Origin: Anaeramoeba flamelloides
Lineage: Eukaryota; Metamonada; Anaeramoebidae
Direction of reading: 5' to 3'
Assembly (NCBI GenBank): GCA_027625915.1
Contig: JANTQA010000029.1
Coordinates: forward strand, 5,208,001-5,272,000
Length of the DNA stretch: 64,000 nt
Shown here: positions 25,001-36,490 of the stretch, piece after piece
How positions within the stretch are numbered: position 1 is the stretch's first letter
How the letters are laid out: each line of letters begins with the position of its first letter
Translations under genes and position numbers: made by a program
Notes under the pieces: generated by a model
The model's input: only the letters and a program-made list of their open reading frames with translations
Database searches by the model: none
What the model was told of the DNA's origin: nothing

Positions 25001-26169
25001 AAAAATTTGCAAATGAATTGTGTCAAAAAAAAATCGAAAAAAAAACAGAAAAAAGCAAAAAAATTGACAAAAATGTTTTAAATTTTGAAATTTAAATTTT
25101 TTTTTCTAATATCCATTCAAAACCTTTAAATAAATGTAACCCACTCATAACAGCTTGATCCCTTTGACTGGAAAATAGTTTATTACAAAAATAGAAATTG
25201 AACTAAAAATTTTTTTATATTTTTTTGACTTTTTAAATAATCATTTTTTAGTAAATCTTGAAACCAAATAATTGTAAAAATGGTTAATTTTAGGGGAGGG
25301 GGCTAAATATCAATTTTTAAATAATGGGATACAGTCCTAGGATTTTTTTAACCCCCCCCCCAATTAATTAAATACGTCACAATTTTTTTTTTTTTTTTTT
25401 TTTTAGTAATCACTAACTTGGTTTATTCCATCCAAACTTTAAAGAAAAGAAATTAAATTTTCACCATTAAACTAAACTTTAAAAAACTGGATTAAAAGCA
25501 TTAGAAAGACATAAGTTATATTGTTTCAATTAAAGGTACATTCTTTTCAAACTTTAAAAAAATATAACTTTATTAAAAATATTCATTTGGGAAAATCAGT
25601 AATATCCAGTAATACAAAAAAAAAAAAAAAATAAAAAATAAAAAAAATAAAGTGGATGGAGAAATAATGCACTATTTAACATAATTTATTGATTTTTTTT
25701 TGATTTTTATTTATTTTAAATTCCACCATTCATCGATTTTATAATTCAAATTGCTTGATTCTTCTTTTTAGTAATTTTCTTTGTCAAACTTTTTACCGTT
25801 TTTTAAAAAATAATTCATTTTAAAAATTTTTAAAATATATTTTTTCATTTATTTTCTTTGATAAAAACAGCGGATTCAGAAATCGATTTATTATTTAAAA
25901 TTTTCAAATGCTTTGGAACCCCAACAAACGAAAATTTCCCCGGTCTTACTTATTTTCCTAACTATTCCCCAATTTTCCCCCAATTTTCACCAATCGGGTT
26001 AAAGAAGACAATGGGGCAAATTATTGGAGAAAAAAATAAAATTGATCCTGTTGCTTTGGATTTACTTGAAAAAATGTTGATATATGATCCTTCAGAAAGA
26101 ATTTCTGCAAAGCAAGCAATGAAACACCCTTACTTTGATGACATCAGAGAACAAATGGAAAAAAACTAA
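22008..26169 (+). CDS. CDK1/CDK2-like cyclin-dependent kinase (four exons, PSTTIRE helix)
   Basis: Exons 22008-22068, 22181-22446, 22841-23138 and 25871-26169 join in frame at GT-AG borders to give 307 aa, close to the usual 295-310. Visible motifs are the Gly loop VGEGTYG (T19/Y20, the inhibitory phosphosites), LALKKI with Lys38, a PSTAIRE-type helix reading PSTTIRE at 50-56, catalytic HRDLKPQN (D131), DFG at 149, activation loop [14 protein letters not shown] with the T-loop Thr at 164, [10 protein letters not shown], and C-terminal [21 protein letters not shown]. This is the CDK1/CDK2 class: a cyclin-activated Ser/Thr kinase of the cell cycle. The third splice gives FPADSEID where most relatives have FPGDSEID or FHGDSEID. 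Introns are 112, 394 and 2,732 bp; the last is unusually long for this window. The first intron splits the Gly-loop codon at TYG. Assignment to CDK1 rather than CDK2/CDK5-like cannot be settled by eye. Confidence 0.93.
23139..25870 (+). other. 2.7-kb third intron of the CDK gene
   Basis: Donor G|GTTTGAAA at 23139 and acceptor AAAAACAG ending at 25870 restore the kinase frame. The intron contains a short near-palindrome around CTGAAATATAGTTTATTTCAG (about 24010-24030) and two similar blocks, about 24575-24615 and 25180-25230 (shared ACAAAAATxGAAATTxAACT). G-rich then C-rich runs occur at 25294-25300 and 25351-25361, followed by poly-T. No intact gene or clear terminal repeats were found. A 79-codon frame at 24232 shows no domain and is not called. 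Confidence 0.75.
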
Positions 26170-29100
26170 ACAACCACAACCTTTTTACAAATTTGTGTTA
26201 CATTTTTATTATTTTTTTGTGAAAAAAAATATTAATTTGGCTATTTTTTTATTCTATCCCAACCCAGCCATACCCATCTAATATTTTCTCAAAAGATTTA
26301 AACATGTTTCATCAACTCTTTATTCTTGTTTATTTCTTCTTTTTCTTAAAATTTATTTTTGAATATAATCACTTTTATTTTTTCAAATTAAAATATACAA
26401 GCGATTATTATTTTTTTTAAAAAAAGTTAATTATACATTTATCTTTGATAATATATTTTTATTCGCCACCTTCAATTTTGTCTACTAAAAACAGACAAAA
26501 CAAAAAGATGAATTTTACCCCTACCATTTTATTTTTTTATTTTTTAATCTTTGTTTTACCTTTTCGATTACCACCCATTAAATTAATTATAAAAAAATAA
26601 ATAAATAATATACACCCAACTTACTAGTTTTGATCAAATTTTATAATTATTATTTTATCTATTTTTTTTACAAAATTCTTAATGACAAATTTCGTTAAAT
26701 TCAACAAATCTTTGGATTAACTTCATTTTCTAGTGATTTTTTTTAAATTAAATATGAACAATCCGAAAAAAATAAATAAAAGATCTCAATTTCTACATTG
26801 GCGATGGTTGGAAATTTCAATGATAAAATATAAGAACTCAAACTAGAGGAATAAATCTTGGATTTCAATGAATACTTTTCTATTTCAAAAATAAATTTGT
26901 ACAACTATAATTTACTGAATTCAAAAAGGGTATCTGTATTAAATATTAATTTGTTTTTTTTTCAAGGTTAAATGTTTTTTTATCATATTTAAACAAATTT
27001 TTTGTGTAAATTTCAGGTTTCTACACCAGAAATTTTTTTTTTCTTTTTTATTAAATTTATTTGAAATATAACTTAATCTGGTCCACTAATAAAGTAAAAT
27101 ATCCGTTTTAAAAATTACTATTTTAATTTTCTTTCAAATTCATTCTTGATTTTTATCCAAAAACTATAAAAATACTTTAAGGGTCTTGTCATTTACCATG
27201 AATTTACTCCATATCCAAGGGGCGACTTGAGACGAAAAATGGTATTGCGAAATTGCTCTTCTTTTTATTGACAAAATTCAAATAACAAAAAAAAAATATA
27301 ATAGGATCTCTTAGACAAAATATTCAGTCACGAAGAAAAATAAGTTTCTCAATTTCAAAAAATTAAAATTTAAAAAAAAAATTCATCTTTTCTCATTTTC
27401 TATTTCCGAATGGTTAAATTTCTTTAATTCAAAACAAATTGGTTTCTTGAAGCTTCCAATCAATTTAATTCGATTAAATCTGATTTATAGTTATTTTGTA
27501 AACTTCTAAATTTGACCAAGTAAGGATTATTTAATATTCTTTCAATATAAATAACTCATTTGAAAAATGATAAAAAAAAAAAAAAAATCACCGAGAACAC
27601 AAAACGTGCTAAAGAGCGACACTTCAAAACTGACACGTTTGTTTTCAAAATTATAATTGACAACCATTCTAATTGGAAATTGAGTGTCTCTTTGGCGTTT
27701 TTTTCTAAAATTGTCCTCATCTTTACTTGTTGATTTTTGGAGATCGATCGTACATCAGTATTGGTTGGTTTTTGATTGGTGTTAGGTCCACATAAAAATT
27801 ACTAAAAAGTTTTTTTCCATTTCAGAAAAAAAAATTTGACCGGAATGAACCTACCCTTAGATACGACAATTGGCGTTAAAAATTGGAGTTAATCATAGTT
27901 TTTATGAGAATATAATTGGTTCAAAATCAGGATTGTCTATTGCAAATGGTCAAATCATTAACCAAAAATATTGTGATGTTGATTCGATGAGTTATTAATT
28001 CAAATAGATTATTGATTTTTCTTTTATTTTTTTAAATAATTCTTTATTATCAGCAACTCAAAACATAAAAATATATTTCCTTTCAAAAATAATTTGCAAA
28101 ATATTAAAAGTAATTAATATTAATAGAGTAAACTGAATGGTCCAATTTTTAATTTTATTTCATTGAATATCCTCATTATATTTGTATTATAATTAGTCTC
28201 GATTAATTTTTCGATTCAAATAAAATTTTATTATACTAAAAATAACAATAAAAACAAATTTTTACTTAAAATTATATCCTTAAGCGTAAAATTATAAAAA
28301 TAAAATGATTTGTAATTTTTTATTTTTTAAATAATCTTGGCAAACAAAAAAAAAAAAAAAGAAAAGAAATATATTTGTACTAAAAATAAATGAAAAAATT
28401 GTATTAGTTATTGTTTTTTTTTATTTCAAGTTTTTTAGTTGATATTAATTCTCCCAAATTTCTTTTCTTTGGACAATTTTTTTTTTAGATTTAAAGAAAG
28501 TCACATTTTGATTTTTTCTTTCTTATTGCAAAAGAAGTGAATTTTATTGTTTTATACATCTTATTTACTTCATTTTGGTAAAATAATTTAATTTTTCTTT
28601 TTGTACCAATAAATAATAAAGGAATAAAAGTTAAAAGAAAAAAAAAAAATCAAAAAAAGAATAAAAAAAAATAAATTCAAACGAAAATATTTGAGACAAT
28701 ATTTCAATAAATATTGGAAGATTTATCAGAAAGATTGTAAATTTTCTATTTTTTCCTCCCAAAATTTATTTTTAATTATTCTTAGTTTATTATAAATGAA
28801 TTTATTAAGATTTTATTATGTTAAAAATTGACTGAAAACCCGATTTTGTTAACTTAAATGAAACACGATTCCAATATTCCTTTTTAGTATTTTTAAATTA
28901 ATAATTTAAAAAATATTATTTCCACAAAAAAAAGTATTAAATACCAATAATTTAACAATTAAAAATTTTATGAACTATTTTTAATAATTTTTTAGTTAAT
29001 ATTATTTCCAATTTTTTAATGTTTTTTTTTTTGTATCAATCATGAGGTATGAAAGATAAAGATAAAAATAAATTATTTTAAAAAAGGTATCTAAATAATT

Positions 29101-30528
29101 TATTATTCAAAAATAGATGCACATAAACCAATTTTAAAAATAATAATAAGAATCTAAAAAAAAAAAAAAAATGAAAATGATCAAAAAAATAAATATTTTT
29201 ACTGAAAATAACCCAAGGTAAACTCCTTTTCAAACATACATTGATCTCTCAAATCATCAATACTATTGAATTTGATTGTTAATAAGATAATTACTTATTG
29301 TTAATTTTCATTTTAAATATTCATTGTTTCATATATTTTTTTTATTTATAGGTATCGAACAGTTAGAAAATGAAAAAAAAAAAAAAAGAAGATAAGAAGA
29401 AATAAATTAGGAAATAATCTACCAATATAGAAATCCAAACCTTTTAAGTTTGATTCCAAATAAGCTAGATATAGGAATAAAGAAAGAAGGTTATTCAATT
29501 GATGTATAGAACAAAGAAAAGAGAAAATAATGAAAAAAAAAAAAAAAAAAACAAATCTAACAAAATACCTAGATGTGTTGTGACTTTATATTTAAAAAGA
29601 GGCTTTAAAGATCAAAAGTTTGACGTAGAAAGATGTATCAATAAAATGTAAGAACCTTTCCCAAATTCAACTTGTTCAGGTTTTTATTGATCTACTATTT
29701 TTTTCTTTATAATTTACAAAACCAGATTTCTAATTTTAAAGAGAAGGGTACATTAATATTCAAAATATTTAATTTTAATTTTTAAAATTTTGTTTTTATA
29801 AGTTTTCAATATTCATTTTAATGGTTTTTATATTTTAAAGAGTTTCTTATTTTTGAGAATGATACAATTAATTTGATTCTATTATGAATAATTCTTGAAA
29901 TTTTATTTACCCTTTTGTTTGAAAAGGAGTTGATATATATATAAAAAAGAGATAAAAAAAATTAGAGAGAAAAAATAGTTTTTTAAAATGGAAAAGAGGG
30001 TGTTCAGAGAGGTAATAATATGATTTTATTATTTTAAAATGAATCTAAATAGAGGGGATATAATAATAAAATCCCCTAAAAATTCATAAAATTCATTATT
30101 CTTGACTAAATTCCATTATAGTGTGATACTCTTTTTATGTTTTACATTGGTTATTTCTATTTGAAATTGTTTACTGAATTTTTCCAGATCGATTTTTTAT
30201 AATCTTTTATTTATTGTTCTATTTAATAGACCCCCATAAGAAATGATCTAAATTCTCAACAGAATTTTTCTATTTTTTGATACAAAATAACAAGAACAAA
30301 ATTATCGTTATTTTAAACAAAAAAAAATTGAATATCTATTTAGATCATTAGTTGGGGGTAGGTGAAATTATAGAATTGAAATATCTATTTTTTTTTAATT
30401 GTAGCACCTTCCTTTTTAAATTTAGTTTTTGCTGATTATTCTAATATTATCAAAAAATTCTATTATTTTTCCTACTTTATTTGGAATTATTAAATTAAAG
30501 AAATAATTTTAAAGTTCTGTATTCAACC

Positions 30529-31409
30529 GTCAAATCTAAAACCCGGAAATTTCTGAAACCCGTTAATTCCATTTTTCTGATCAATTGAAAATATTAGTTA
30601 AATGTCAAAAATATACTCCCATTTTATAGACAAATAACCCAATTACACAGCAAATTATAACCATTACAATTGGGGTATTGGTTAAATATTCTGAATCCAC
30701 CATTTTTAACTCTTTGGTGAATTCAGAAACTAAAATAATCCAAAATTTGTAAAATTAATTGAGAACATGACTGAAAATTGAAAATCAAATTTATTGCGAT
30801 TTTCCCTTTAGATAAATTCTAAATTTATTAGGAATCAATTTTATAAGAATTATTTTGTTATTGCATTTATGAAATAAGAGTTTTATTTACTTTATATCTT
30901 TCTTTTAATAATTTTTTCAAAATTTTAAATTTCTATTGGGAACCTTAGAGGATTTATTTTTTTACAAAATGGTTTTCATAATTTCATGAAAATTTGTAAT
31001 AATCAAACACCTCTCTCAAATTCAAATACTTTCAAATATTTTTAAAGTATAAAAATGTTTTTTATTTCAAAATTTAAAATCAAAATAATTCTTATATAAT
31101 TGATTCCTAATAAATTTAGAATTTATCTAAAGGGAAAATCGCAATAAATTTGATTTTCAATTTTCAGTCATGTTCTCAATTAATTTTACAAATTTTGGAT
31201 TTTTTTAGTTTCTGAATTCACCAAAGAGTTAAAAATGGTGGATTCAGAATATTTAACCAATACCCCAATTGTAATGGTTATAATTTGCTGTGTAATTGGG
31301 TTATTTGTCTGTAAAATGGGAGTATATTTTTGACATTTAACTAATATTTTCAATTGATCAGAAAAATGGAATTAACGGGTTTCAGAAATTTCCGGGTTTT
31401 AGATTTGAC
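30529..31409. mobile_element. 881-bp foldback element with nearly perfect 329-bp inverted arms
   Basis: The left arm 30529-30857 begins GTCAAATCTAAAACCCGG. The right arm 31081-31409 is its reverse complement along its whole length. Reading both through by eye I find three mismatches (one near each of 30636, 30738 and 30845), so the arms are about 99% identical. The 223-bp centre is non-coding. Equal arm lengths and sharp ends point to a discrete mobile unit (foldback or MITE class), recently formed or kept alike by conversion. I could not identify a target duplication: the flanks read ATTCAACC and AGTAACCA. A transcript through it would fold into a long double-stranded hairpin. Confidence 0.8.
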
Positions 31410-31905
31410 AGTAACCAATAAATGATATTTCGTTATTTTTATGAACTATTTACTATTTTATCCCATTTAGTACCTCAAAAAAACAAATAGAAATTTGAAA
31501 AAAGGGTTTGGAAATGTGTATCAATCCATAGCACTTCCCAAACATTATACTTTCTACAAAAAACAAAAAATGATAAAAATCTGATATTCTTTTAGAAATT
31601 TGTTTTAAAAAAAATGATTACTTTTTTTTTTTTAAAGATTTTCAGAATTTAAACTTTTTTGAAATTTGATATTTTAATAAAAGGTAGACTTTCTTTAAAA
31701 ATATGCTTTCCTTCGGAATACAACATCTAGGCCGTATTTAAAAGTTGGTTCCTACCTTAATTTTCACAAAAAACTATCAAATAGTTTTAATTCTGAAAAA
31801 GTCTTTTCTTTTTTTAAAAAAGAAAACCTGATTAAAATTTGAAAAAAAGTGCTCACTTTTCTCAAAAAACTGTTCTAATAATATAAATTTATGAAAAGTA
31901 AACAA

Positions 31906-32485
31906 TTTAAGGTTTGTAGTATCTAAAACTGAAAATAAAGATCATATTGTAATTGGGTCTGAAGTGACAAATTGTTTTGGTACTTAGCTGATCTTTCTTC
32001 AGGATCAAAGTGGATTTTCCTGGTAGTTTAACAATGTACAATTGAATTTTTTAACCATTTTTTAATTTTTTTAGGAAATTGAGTTAAAGAGTGTAAGTTC
32101 AAAAGAATATAAGTGAAGTATTAAAAAATATATGATTTGTGGGTTGCTAGTAAAAATTTTTACTTATAATTGGTTTTATTAGGAGCTTTTAAAAATTTTT
32201 ATTTTTTCATTTGGAAAATTGGACTAAAGGAAAATAAAAATTTTCTCCAACAACCCAAAAATTAAATATTTTTATTAAAAACCTTCTATTCTATTAACCT
32301 TAGACCTCTTAAATTTCGATTTGTAAAAAAAAATAAATAAATTGCCAAAAATTTGATGATTTTCGAACTACTATTAATATTAATACCAAGACAAAGAGCA
32401 ATCAGATAAGAACCAAATTAACAAATCACTTCAGGTCCAATTACAAGATAATCTTTGTCTCCCGTTTTAGGGATTCTACCTTAAA
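31906..32485. mobile_element. Old inverted-repeat element, about 580 bp
   Basis: The left arm starts TTTAAGGTTTG and includes TTGTAATTGGGTCTGAAGTG near 31951. The reverse complement of the right end reads TTTAAGGTAG, then TTGTAATTGGACCTGAAGTG. The arms are about 110 bp with many differences, so this is an aged non-autonomous element. No coding frame lies between the arms and no clear target duplication was found. Confidence 0.55.
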
Positions 32486-32833
32486 TTTTCAAAACCTATT
32501 TTTTTATTTACACAAACACAAGGTCAAAAATTCAAATTTAAATCATAACCCTCTTTGAAATTAATAATTAGGAAAATTTTGATAAATTTCTTAGAGAAAA
32601 TCAATTATACCAAACAAAGAAGAATTTAAAACACAACCTGAAATTTTACAAGTCTGTTGAGGATACTAGGGTTTTTTTTTTTGTTTTTTTATAAATTCAG
32701 AAAAAATATGATCTAAAAATAAAAAACAATTCAGAATTTGAAATAATTAATAAATTTTAACAACTACTTGGAAAGTATTTAAAATTTAAATACTTTGAAA
32801 AAAACATTTTTTCAGAATTTAATTTTTCAAAAA

Positions 32834-33793
32834 ATGAGTTGTCTTTTAATTGGTGACGTTATCCTTGCTGAAATTCCAAATGAACTTGTTCATGTAAAAT
32901 TGGATTCGTACTTTAGGTAATTCTCTTTTCTTTTCTTTTTTTGTCTTTTTTTGTATTTTCTTTTATTCAATAATAAAAACGAAACTAAATAAAAAACAAA
33001 AACCTTTAAAATTCTCATTCGATCTTCACCAACAAAAAACATACAAACCAAATAACGAATTGCTCACGAACCTTTAGCGAAGACAAAGATCTTATTAATA
33101 AAAGATTTCTCTCGAACAAACAAACGCAATTTGAAATCGAAAAAATTATCAAAAAATGCATTCAAAATCCGCAACAAGCCACAAAGGGCCCAATTCAAAC
33201 AAAAGAATTGTTTTTTGTTTTTAGTAACTATTTGAATTTGCTTGCGTTCTTTAACTTCTTCTTCGACTCCTTCATTCTTTAATTGTTTGTCTTCGTTTTT
33301 AAATTTTTGTAACTTTGCCATAATCCTTGTAGCAAGAAAGCGTTCGCCTATAATTTCTCAAAAAATATACCATAACGGAAAATTATTAATTTCACATCGC
33401 TATATGTATGTCATCAAAATTGGCATTTTAAACAGCACACTTCAAGGGAAGAAAACCGTTTTCCAACAAAAACGAACACAAACACAAACAACAAACTTTA
33501 ATAAAAAGAATCCAAATAACCCTTTTTTGAATGTTTATGAAAAATTAACAAGTATCAGAAAAAGAAGGGGATTTGAAGAGATGATAAATCAAGAAAACAA
33601 AACAAACTCTTATTTAAATAACAATTATTCGTTTGATCAAGAACCATTTCATCGGGGTTTAAAAGCCAACCAAACCAAACAAAGAAGAACACTAAATTCT
33701 TTGAACAAAAGAAGTGTTAACCATTATTACCAAGACCAAAAAATTGACTTTGACAGTCAACAAATACCAGAAATTCAAATGGAAGAAAAATAA
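32834..33793 (+). CDS. Unrecognised 229-aa protein (three exons)
   Basis: Proposed exons are 32834-32916, 33078-33223 and 33333-33793, with introns of 161 and 109 bp at GT-AG borders (donors GTAATT and GTAACT; acceptors CCTTTAG and CTTGTAG). The frames join exactly (27 codons + 2 nt; 1 + 48 codons + 1; 2 + 153 codons). The protein starts MSCLLIGDVILAEIPNELVH and continues with helical, charged sequence. After the second junction it reads RKRSPIISQKIYHNGKLLIS, then a basic Q/N/K-rich region (YEKLTSIRKRRGFEEM) and ends EIQMEEK. I do not recognise a family; the strand-rich N-terminus and basic C-terminus are all that can be said. The exon structure rests on frame continuity and intron sizes matching the rest of the window. 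Confidence 0.6.
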
Positions 33794-35139
33794 CAGAGTT
33801 TTTCTCTACCATCTGATCGTTTTTCTTGCAAAAATTAACCTTTTGGAACACTTTATGAGATTAATGTGTGACAATTGTTGGTTAAAAAATAAAATCATTT
33901 CTTCTTGATTGATTAATCCTAAGAATTCTTCTGAACATTTCTATTTTGCTGAGAATAAAAAAATTTTTTTTAATTCAAATTTTAAGCTTTCACTTTTGAT
34001 ACAGACAAATTTTCAAATGACCTGTGTTTTTGTACCTTCTTGACTTTAGACCTTCTTATTTTTAGTCCTCATTTGGCCTTTTTAAAAATAATTTCTTTCA
34101 AAATTTATAGATCTCGGGATCAATAATTGTGGAAACATCTCTTTTTGTATGGGAAAACATAACCCAAACAAATGCTAAATTACCATCCATTAACCCATGG
34201 AGCCCCTTTAATGGTATCCTCAATCAACCTTTCTTGATAGGTAGCGAGTACAAAAGTTTTTAATTGTGCAATTATTTGTGAAAATAATATGAAAGTTTGA
34301 TTAAGGAGATATCAACACCAGAACACCCATGGTAATTGAAATAGAACCACTGAAAAAATGTACAAAATACCCGGAAATGGATTTAATTCAACTTTTTTTG
34401 TACAACTATTTTACAAGAATGAATACCCTTTTTTTTTTTATTTGAGATCGTCAAGAATTAAAACTTTTTGAAAGTTTTGTATTTTAATATAGTGAGACTT
34501 TTTTTTAAAAAAAGGTGCTTTTCTTCCTACCGAAACCCTTAGTTTTCTACACCCCATTTAAAGTTTTATTCTTTACTTTTTTTCAAAACACAAATAGAAA
34601 ACCCCCCAAAAGTTTTAATTATGAAAAACTTTTCATTCTTTTGAAATAGAGAAAAGTCTTCACATTTTTAAGACTTTCAATCCTAACTTTATTTTCACAA
34701 AAAACTTTTAAAAAGTTGCAATTCTGAAAAAGTCCCACTTTTTTTTTAGAATCCCCTACACATTTTTTTGATTTAATTTTATATACAAAGCTAAAACATC
34801 TTAAATATTCCGAAATCTTGAAAAAAATACATCTCTCTAAAACTATATTACTATTGTTAATTGTGTTTTTTAAAGTAAACCAACTTTTAAAGAGATAAAA
34901 GTTTTATAAATTTTAACCAATAGAATATATATAATATTCTTCAGTATTGATCTGATTTTTTTTTTTTTGGTGAAATAAATTTGTATTGGATTATCCAAAC
35001 AAAGAAACAAAAAATTATTTGTTGAATGTTTCGAATTAAAATTCTGTAAAGTATACTGTTTGATTAGATTTTCTGAATTCAAAAGTAGTTTTTTTTTTTT
35101 AATTTAAAAACAGTATTTATAACCTTAACTTTCTCATTT

Positions 35140-35900
35140 TTTTATGAAAATATCAATTGGGAAGCAGGAATTCTAAAATTACTAAATATGAATCTTAATC
35201 AATTTAGTGTGAACTTAATAATAAATAGTTCTGGATGGAGAGGTCAAGAATATTTAAAAATTATTAGGTATGATAATAATATCAACAAACAGTCGTGTCT
35301 TCAAGTGCCGTCAAGTGTCTAGGTTTTCTTGAGGTTTTCTCTCATATTTGTTAAATATATCGATTTTCCTAATAAACAGAAAACTCAAGAAAACCACACA
35401 GCGATTTTACAGAATTTAAAAGATGGGGGAAAAATCAAATTTTTCTCAATTCTTTTGAATTCAGGAAGAGCTAACGGTGTTTTTTTTTAATTCAAGTAAT
35501 AAACAGACAATTTTTGAAATTTTCTGTTTATTTCTTAAATTAAAATAAACCTCACGACAAAAAATATTTAAAATCGCAGGGCTCTACTTCCATCTTAAAA
35601 CTAATAAATTTCACAAATTATCTCAATAGGTATTCTTATGTTTATGATAAGAATAAAATAAAAACAAAATCATGCAATTTATGAAAAAAATATTTAAACC
35701 TAGAAATGATTGAAGATATCGATCATTTCTTATGGAACTGCCCATTCTATGAAAAAAATTGAACAATTTGGATTAAAGAATTTAATTCAAATTAACAAAA
35801 ACAATAAGAATACGATCTTTGATATTATTCTTAAGACCGACTCATTATTTAACTTAGCATTGATTAATGATAAAGAAAATTATGATTCTCTTTATTAAAA
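35140..35900 (+). mobile_element. LINE 3'-ORF relic with Cys/His motif, split by a hairpin element
   Basis: Two pieces of one decayed non-LTR retrotransposon. The first (35160-35290) reads AGILKLLNMNLNQFSVNLII, then SGWRGQEYLKIIRYD. The second (35636-35770) reads SYVYDKNKIKTKSCNL, a stop, then EMIEDIDHFLWNCPFYEKN. The spacing C-x2-(lost Cys)...H-x4-C followed by P-x-Y is the C-terminal Cys/His knuckle seen in many LINE ORF2 proteins. Stops in both parts show it is dead. About 340 bp of hairpin-rich sequence (35292-35630) separates the two parts and looks inserted. The opposite-strand RT relic at 40060-40860 may be the same family. Confidence 0.55.
35292..35610. repeat. Hairpin-module element, copy A
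   Basis: Begins GTCGTGTCTTCAAGTGC. It then contains two kinds of short palindrome: one in which ACAGAATTTAAAAGAT faces ATTCTTTTGAATTCAGG (about 35410-35465), and one in which AGTAATAAACAGACA faces TCTGTTTATTTCTTA (35495-35540). The same two modules recur at 38325-39655 and 42648-43185. Confidence 0.6.
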
Positions 35901-36060
35901 TTTCTAAACAAAAATTTTAGAAATTAGGGCTGTTTGAGGAAATTTATCCCCCCCCCCTTCGTATAAAAAAAAACATTATAATATTGGATTCTTTTTACTT
36001 ATTTTTTAAAATAATTTGATTTTTTTTTGTTCTTAAAAATAAATTAACAAATTACCTCAA

Positions 36061-36150
36061 ATGCCAATAAATAGTAATAGTGAAAAACAAAAACCAAGTC
36101 AAACACCATTTAAAAGTTTATTTTCAACAATTTTAGACTTTGTGAAATAA
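36061..36150 (+). other. 29-codon open frame of protein-like composition
   Basis: Starts at ATG and reads MPINSNSEKQKPSQTPFKSL, then FSTILDFVK and a stop. It is embedded in pure A/T spacer, and its mixed polar composition is unlike the surrounding noise. No splice donor that would extend it was found. It may be a gene or transposon remnant, a micro-peptide, or chance. Confidence 0.2.
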
Positions 36151-36411
36151 TTTGAATAATTTCCATTTTCAAGCATTTTCTGCATTTTTACAATTTTTTA
36201 TTAAAATAAATGAAAGTTTATTTAAAATTATAATGACTCGGAGAAAAAAAAAATTTAAAAATATCATATTGTTTAATATTCAGTATTTTAAGTATATTTC
36301 GATTCGATTTATTGTCATATTAAACAGTAAGAAAAATTTTATTTCGAAATTTGGAAACTTTTGACTAAAAATTATGAAAAAAAGTTTACATAATATATTA
36401 ACTAACGAAAG

Positions 36412-36414
<3 letters not shown>

Positions 36415-36442
<28 letters not shown>
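36415..36442. repeat. (TA)n microsatellite
   Basis: Fourteen uninterrupted TA units, 49 bp downstream of the NT5DC1-like stop codon. Confidence 0.95.
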
Positions 36443-36447
<5 letters not shown>

Positions 36448-36490
36448 GAAATCTTAATAAAAAATTATATGCTCAAAATTTGCAAAATAA

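Larger units (their letters stand above)
26170..32833. other. Large AT-rich spacer with two inverted-repeat elements
   Basis: No gene was recognised across 6.6 kb. Apart from the two inverted-repeat elements listed separately (30529-31409 and 31906-32485), the sequence is A/T-dominated. The block 27180-27860 is noticeably less A/T-rich (for example GGGGCGACTTGAGACG at about 27219 and the GAGCGACAC area near 27615) but has neither an open frame nor terminal repeats. About 31640-31870 resembles 34440-34750, an old dispersed repeat. Confidence 0.5.
33794..36490. other. Spacer with a LINE relic, hairpin element and TA microsatellite
   Basis: The gap separates two convergent genes. It contains a diverged repeat at about 34440-34750 (relative of 31640-31870), the LINE relic plus inserted hairpin element at 35140-35900, a C9 run at 35949-35957, a 29-codon open frame with ordinary-looking amino-acid use at 36061-36150, and a (TA)n run at 36415-36442. 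No full gene was recognised. Confidence 0.5.

Noticed and set aside
33064-33321. 85-codon minus-strand frame starting MAKLQKFKNEDKQLKNEG
   Set aside because: It overlaps exon 2, the second intron and the start of exon 3 of the plus-strand gene. Its K/E-rich start is the complement of the intron's pyrimidine tract, and the plus-strand exons join in exact phase.
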